NCBI RefSeq assembly: GCF_039526385.1
Contig: NZ_BAAAIX010000026.1
Coordinates: 1 to 64,000, forward strand
Direction of reading: 5' to 3'
Source of the DNA: Luteococcus peritonei
Lineage (GTDB): Bacteria > Actinomycetota > Actinomycetes > Propionibacteriales > Propionibacteriaceae
Length of the DNA stretch: 64,000 bases
The notes below the pieces were generated by a model. That model was not told the DNA's origin, made no database searches, and worked only from the letters and a program-made list of their open reading frames with translations. Of this stretch, positions 60,288 to 64,000 are shown one piece after another. How positions within the stretch are numbered: the first letter of the stretch is position 1; the number at the start of each line of letters is the position of its first letter. Both the position numbers and the translations under genes were made by a program.

Positions 60288-61187
60288 ATGACGCTCCACG
60301 CCGACGAGCACGCCGCGACACCGGCAGACCTCCATCGTCTGCTCACGGTCCAAGCACCGCAGTGGGCTGGGATACCGCTCCGGGAAGCTGGCCACGGAAC
60401 CGACAACGTGATGCTGCGGATGGGCGATGACCTCGTCGCCCGATGTCCCCGGACCGCCTCCACCGTGCCTGACCTGGAGAAGGAGACCACCTGGCTTCCC
60501 CTCCTTGCGCCGCAGCTGACGCTGGAGGTGCCCGAGATGATCTTCCGCGGCGAGCCCGACGAGCAGTACCCCTTCCCCTGGGCCGTCTACCGCTGGATCG
60601 ACGGATCCGAGCCTGACAGCGCCACCGTGCAGGACTGGGAAGGCTTCGGGCAGGATCTCGGCAGGTTCGTCGGAGCCCTCCACGGGATTCCCGTCCCATC
60701 CGAAGCGACGCTCCCCCGCTGCTTCCGCGGGGGAAGGCTGGCCGCACAACTCGACGCCGGCCTGCAGGCGATTGGGCAGATCGGGCACTCCCCCTCCGGC
60801 AAGGGTCTCGACCTCGACGCTGTCGAGGACCTGTGGCGCGATCTGGCCGCAACACCTCAAGAGGTCACCCGGACGGTCTGGCTCCATGGCGACCTCCGCG
60901 GCGCAAACCTGCTGGTGCGGGACGGGCGGCTCACCGCTGTCATCGACTTCGGGACCCTCGGCGTCGGGCTGCCCCCAGCGGAGCATGCGCCGATCTGGGA
61001 GTTCCCCCGAGCGGCCAGGGATGCCTACCGGGCTGCCCTTGACCTCGACGACACCACGTGGCGTCTTGCCCGGGGCTGGGCCCTGCTGCCCTCCCTCACC
61101 GGGCTGCCCTACTACTGGGACAGCTGGCCCGAGTTCGCCGCACTGTGCCGACGACGGATCGACACGTTGCTCGCATCCTTCGACTGA
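60288..61187 (+). CDS. APH-type aminoglycoside phosphotransferase-like kinase
   Basis: A 299-residue kinase of the APH/choline-kinase fold. The catalytic motif is WLHGDLRGANLLV and the metal-binding aspartate follows in AVIDFGTLG. The expected downstream D-L-A is replaced by PAEHAPIWEF. The N-terminal lobe holds GHGTDNVMLRMGDDLVARCP. Substrate unknown; resistance should not be assumed. It starts 14 bases after the MarR gene and may be in the same operon. Confidence 0.82.
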   Translation: MTLHADEHAATPADLHRLLTVQAPQWAGIPLREAGHGTDNVMLRMGDDLVARCPRTASTVPDLEKETTWLPLLAPQLTLEVPEMIFRGEPDEQYPFPWAVYRWIDGSEPDSATVQDWEGFGQDLGRFVGALHGIPVPSEATLPRCFRGGRLAAQLDAGLQAIGQIGHSPSGKGLDLDAVEDLWRDLAATPQEVTRTVWLHGDLRGANLLVRDGRLTAVIDFGTLGVGLPPAEHAPIWEFPRAARDAYRAALDLDDTTWRLARGWALLPSLTGLPYYWDSWPEFAALCRRRIDTLLASFD

Positions 61188-61271
61188 CCCGCCCTCGACA
61201 TCTTGCTCGTCGCACGGGACCGGAACGGGTCGCTGAAGCGGAACTCCACCGCGTGACGTGGCAGATGGCCG

Positions 61272-61790
61272 TCACAGATCGATCGCGACGAAGCCCGGCT
61301 CACGCCACCACAGGCGCCCGCTCGGAGCTGACCGGCGTCTGCTCGCGAGGATCCGCTGCCCCACGACGCTGAGCGTCTCGTCATAGGCCGCCGCCTGAAA
61401 GGTGAACTCCAGAGGAGATTCGATGGCGGTGTGGGGCTCATCGGTGAGGTCATCCTCCCAACCGAACTGGCTCCAGCGCACCACCTGCCCACGACGTTCG
61501 ATGTGGACAGTGAGGGCGCCGCAGCCAAGGTCACCACACCCGCGACAGACGTACAGCTCCACCCGGCCGGCCGGAAGACTTGCCTGCAGACCGAGCGACA
61601 GGGACGCCAGCCAGCCCACCCCGGACTCCAGGTCCCATCCGGACTGCAATGGGGTGGAAGTCCAGCGCAGCAAGTCTTCACCGACCGACGAGCGCAGGGA
61701 TGCGCCGTTCACGACGAGATCGAGATACCGGGGGCGGAGCCGATTCTCGTCAAGCGGCAGCGTCGACTCGACGAAAATCAGTTGGTCCAC
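61272..61790 (-). CDS. Hypothetical protein with C-x2-C-x4-C motif
   Basis: A 172-residue protein with no assigned function. It has ELYVCRGCGDLGCGALTVHIER, three cysteines that might bind a metal, then a tryptophan-rich C terminus (WSQFGWEDD, FTFQAAAYDETL, RLWWREPGFV). The start is GTG 61790, supported by TATCGT exactly six bases upstream. Predicted soluble. Convergent with the kinase gene. Confidence 0.65.
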   Translation of the reverse strand: MDQLIFVESTLPLDENRLRPRYLDLVVNGASLRSSVGEDLLRWTSTPLQSGWDLESGVGWLASLSLGLQASLPAGRVELYVCRGCGDLGCGALTVHIERRGQVVRWSQFGWEDDLTDEPHTAIESPLEFTFQAAAYDETLSVVGQRILASRRRSAPSGRLWWREPGFVAIDL

Positions 61791-61824
61791 GAGACAACGA
61801 TAGGCATCTGAAATGCCTGATCAG

Positions 61825-62898
61825 CTAGTTGTTGAAGCGGAACTCCACCACGTCGCCGTCCTGCATGACGTAGTCCTTGCCCTCGAGGCGCGCCTTGCCG
61901 GCCTCGCGGGCGGCCTTAACCGAGCCGAGGGAGACCAGGTCGTCGAAGCTGATCACCTCGGCCTTGATGAAGCCCTTCTGGAAGTCGGTGTGGATCACGC
62001 CGGCGGCCTCCGGGGCGGTGGCGCCCTTGCGGATGGTCCAGGCGCGGACCTCCTTGGGGCCGGCGGTCAGGTAGCTCTGCAGGCCGAGGGTGTCGTAGCC
62101 CACGCGCGCCAGCACGTCCAGGCCGGGCTCCTCCACGCCGGAGTCGGTGAGGAATTCGCGCGCCTCGTCCTCCTCCATCTCCACCAGCTCGGACTCGAAC
62201 TTGGCGTCCAGGAAGATCGCCTCCGCGGGGGCCACCACCTCACGCATCCGCTGCTTCAGCTCGTCGTTGGCCAGCTCGTCCTGGTCGCAGTTGAAGACGT
62301 AGATGAAGGGCTTGGCGGTCAGCAGCCACAGGTCGCGCAGGTGCTCGGTGTCCAGCCCGGCCGCGAAGATGGTGCGCCCGGAGTTGAGCACCTCCTGCGC
62401 CTGCACCATGGCGTCGAGCTTGGGGCGGACCTCCTTCTTGATCCGCGCCTCCTTCTCCACTCGCGGGACGGCCTTCTCCAGGGTCTGCAGGTCGGCCAGG
62501 ATCAGCTCGGTGGTGACGGTGTCGATGTCATTGGCCGGGTTCACGGTGCCGTCGACGTGGGTGACGTCTTCGTCCTCGAAGACGCGGGTCACCTGGCAGA
62601 TGGCGTCGGCCTCGCGGATGTTGGCGAGGAAGGCATTGCCCATCCCCTCGCCCTGCGAGGCACCCTTCACGATGCCGGCGATGTCGACGAAGCTCACGGT
62701 GGCCGGGATCTCGGCCTTGGAGTCGTAGATCTTGGCCAGCTCGGCCAGCCGCGGCTCGGGCACCCCCACCACGCCGACATTGGGCTCGATCGTGGCGAAC
62801 GGGTAGTTCGCAGCGAGCACGTTGTTGCGGGTCAGCGCGTTGAACAGCGTTGACTTGCCCGCATTGGGGAGACCGACGATTCCGATGGTGAGTGCCAC
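61825..62898 (-). CDS. ychF: Redox-regulated ATPase YchF (Obg-family P-loop protein)
   Basis: A 357-residue translation-associated ATPase. G1 is GLPNAGKSTLFNAL, switch II is FVDIAGIVKGASQGEGMGNAFL, and the NKxD position reads FNCDQDEL, in line with ATP preference. The C-terminal TGS domain has GAVTAPEAAGVIH-like text (GATAPEAAGVIHTDFQKGFIKAEV) and ends in VVEFRFNN. The start is GTG 62898, where homology begins; a TTG at 62907 is in frame. TAGGCT lies eight bases upstream. Confidence 0.95.
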   Translation of the reverse strand: MALTIGIVGLPNAGKSTLFNALTRNNVLAANYPFATIEPNVGVVGVPEPRLAELAKIYDSKAEIPATVSFVDIAGIVKGASQGEGMGNAFLANIREADAICQVTRVFEDEDVTHVDGTVNPANDIDTVTTELILADLQTLEKAVPRVEKEARIKKEVRPKLDAMVQAQEVLNSGRTIFAAGLDTEHLRDLWLLTAKPFIYVFNCDQDELANDELKQRMREVVAPAEAIFLDAKFESELVEMEEDEAREFLTDSGVEEPGLDVLARVGYDTLGLQSYLTAGPKEVRAWTIRKGATAPEAAGVIHTDFQKGFIKAEVISFDDLVSLGSVKAAREAGKARLEGKDYVMQDGDVVEFRFNN

Positions 62899-62988
62899 GT
62901 CGCGCAAGCCTACTGTCTCGGTGCGGTCTGCATCGAACCGTCGAGCGACGCCTCGATGTGACGACGCACGTCAGCCCGGGACATGCCC

Positions 62989-63696
62989 TCAGGCTCCCCG
63001 ACGCCGCTCCCCCGCCTCGGCGAGGGGCACGAGGGAGGGACGCTGCTCCGAACGGCCCTCTCGGCGCCGCTGACCGGTGATCGTGGTCATCGAGCCGGGG
63101 TCGGCCCCGTCGACCCCCTGCAGGGCGGCGGGCTCCAGCGGCGGGACGCTGACACGTCGGATCAGTTCGTGCTCGGTGGTGGTGGCGGCCTCGTCGGTGC
63201 TGAAGAGCACCTCCTCCAGCTTCTCGTTGGGGCGCAGCCCGGTGAAGACGATCTCGACATCACGCCCGGAGCGCCTGATCAGGTTGCGCGCGACGTCATG
63301 GATCCGGACGGGAGCGCCCATGTCCAGCACCAGCACCTCGGCCGGACGCCCGATGGCGCCGGCCTGGATGACGAGCTGGCAGGCCTCGGGGATGGTCATG
63401 AAGTAGCGGGTGATGTCGGGATGGGTCACGGTCACCGGGCCACCCTGGGAGATCTGGCGGGTGAAGGTCTCCAGCATCGAGCCGCGCGAACCGAGCACGT
63501 TCCCGAAGCGGACGCTGAGGTAGGAACGGCCGGTCAGCTTGCCGTAGTGGGCCGTGAGCTCCTCCGCGATCCGCTTGGTCTTGCCCAGCACGCTGGTGGC
63601 ATCGGCAGCCTTGTCGGTGGAGATGTTGATGACCTTCTCGACACCGTGCCGATCCGCGCAGCGCAGCACGTTGAGCGAACCGATCACATTGGTCTT
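62989..63696 (-). pseudogene. C-terminal part of a CapD/FlaA1-type nucleotide-sugar dehydratase/epimerase
   Basis: About 235 residues matching the C-terminal half of polysaccharide-biosynthesis proteins. Homology starts abruptly at KTNVIGSLNVL, then NISTDKAADATSVLGKTKR (active-site Y-x-x-x-K region replaced by G-K-T-K), SVRFGNVLGSRGSMLETF and TGLRPNEKLEEVLF. The cofactor-binding N-terminal half is missing; upstream the sequence changes to unrelated DNA at about 63695-63703. Without it the fragment should be inactive. Confidence 0.8.
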
Positions 63697-63699
63697 CCC

Positions 63700-63934
63700 G
63701 CTCAACCCCACGGACTCTGTGGTGATCTTCGACGGCCAGGCGTTGGTGTGCAACCTCTCGGCACCGGACCGTCAACCCTCCGGCAATGAGGTCGTCGTCA
63801 AGAACTCCAACCCTTCTCCGCTGCGAGTGGTCCCTCCTGCTGGGCACCGCATTGACGGTCAAGAGGCCAAAGAGATACCCCAATGGGGGGTGCTCCGCCT
63901 GATGACTGACGGAACGCAGTGGATCACCATCTGA
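63700..63934 (+). pseudogene. 3' fragment of a phage-tail-fibre-like gene
   Basis: On the plus strand about 78 codons read as a typical C-terminal domain of phage tail/appendage proteins: DSVVIFDGQALVCNL, GNEVVVKNSN, VVPPAGHRIDGQ and VLRLMTDGTQWITI before the TGA. The strand pattern (vDG...vKn...IDG...l.sDGt.W) is characteristic. Its 5' part is missing at the junction with the CapD fragment. No other phage gene is visible in the window. Confidence 0.5.
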
Positions 63935-63985
63935 CACATGTCGTGAAGCGGGCCATCGGCTGCCATGCTGTTGCAGAATCCGAGC

Positions 63986-64000
63986 ATGGCACGGCAGACC
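63986..64000 (+). CDS. Possible gene start at right edge
   Basis: An ATG at 63986 opens M-A-R-Q-T before the window ends. There is no strong ribosome binding site, so this is only a possibility. Confidence 0.15.

Noticed and set aside
63554..63699. Start of the phage-tail-like frame within the CapD region
   Set aside because: Upstream of about 63700 the frame is antisense to clear CapD homology, so it is not part of the tail gene.

Overview
The window is high-GC, densely coded DNA from an actinobacterium. The gene families (sorbitol PTS, Mrp antiporter, a DUF5997/LysR-like pair, FUSC, COX15-like) and the many start codons six or seven bases after a TANNNT box fit the order Propionibacteriales, probably Propionibacteriaceae. 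That placement is inferred from gene content; there is no rRNA in the window. No rRNA, tRNA, CRISPR array or intact insertion sequence was seen.

Layout. 1-12.6 kb: energy and housekeeping genes, namely transhydrogenase pntAB, an aminotransferase, a lipoprotein, sppA, a broken signal peptidase gene (lepB), an RluA-type pseudouridine synthase, an ABC-F protein and a MarR/MFS pair. 12.6-14.7 kb: DUF2200, rarD-like permease, HAD phosphatase. 14.7-21.4 kb: a complete glucitol/sorbitol PTS locus (PRD regulator, gutM, srlA, srlE, srlB, long SDR dehydrogenase, TalC-type aldolase) with a divergent, atypical HPr-like gene. 21.5-31.4 kb: a pentulose catabolic cluster (transketolase, ribulose-5-P 4-epimerase, two FGGY kinases, HAD-IIA phosphatase, an unknown polytopic membrane protein, an RpiB-type isomerase and a DeoR regulator). 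It lacks a sugar isomerase and a polyol dehydrogenase, and shares a palindrome that is a good operator candidate. 31.5-39.3 kb: NiaP-like MFS, GNAT, phosphoribosyltransferase, NCS1 permease with a cysteine hydrolase, SDR, COX15/CtaA-like and FUSC proteins. 39.6-45.8 kb: ilvD, DUF488, and thiamine salvage (TPP riboswitch-MFS-thiM-thiE with a divergent, frameshifted thiD). 45.8-54.1 kb: two small membrane proteins, SIMPL, SRPBCC and the mrpA(B)CDEFG antiporter operon. 54.2-62.9 kb: HEAT protein, MFS, DUF5997/LysR-like pair, a frameshifted hpt, a ferric-reductase-like flavoprotein with MarR, an APH-type kinase, a hypothetical protein and ychF. 62.9-64 kb: the C-terminal half of a CapD-type nucleotide-sugar enzyme abutting the 3' end of a phage-tail-like gene on the other strand.

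Three points stand out. (1) lepB, thiD and hpt each carry a small indel at a short C/G-rich site, and lepB also has an in-frame TGA; this is either real decay or sequence error. (2) At least eleven genes have TANNNT exactly six bases before the start codon, the signature of leaderless transcripts. (3) The pentulose cluster, with its unassigned membrane protein, is the best candidate here for an undescribed pathway.
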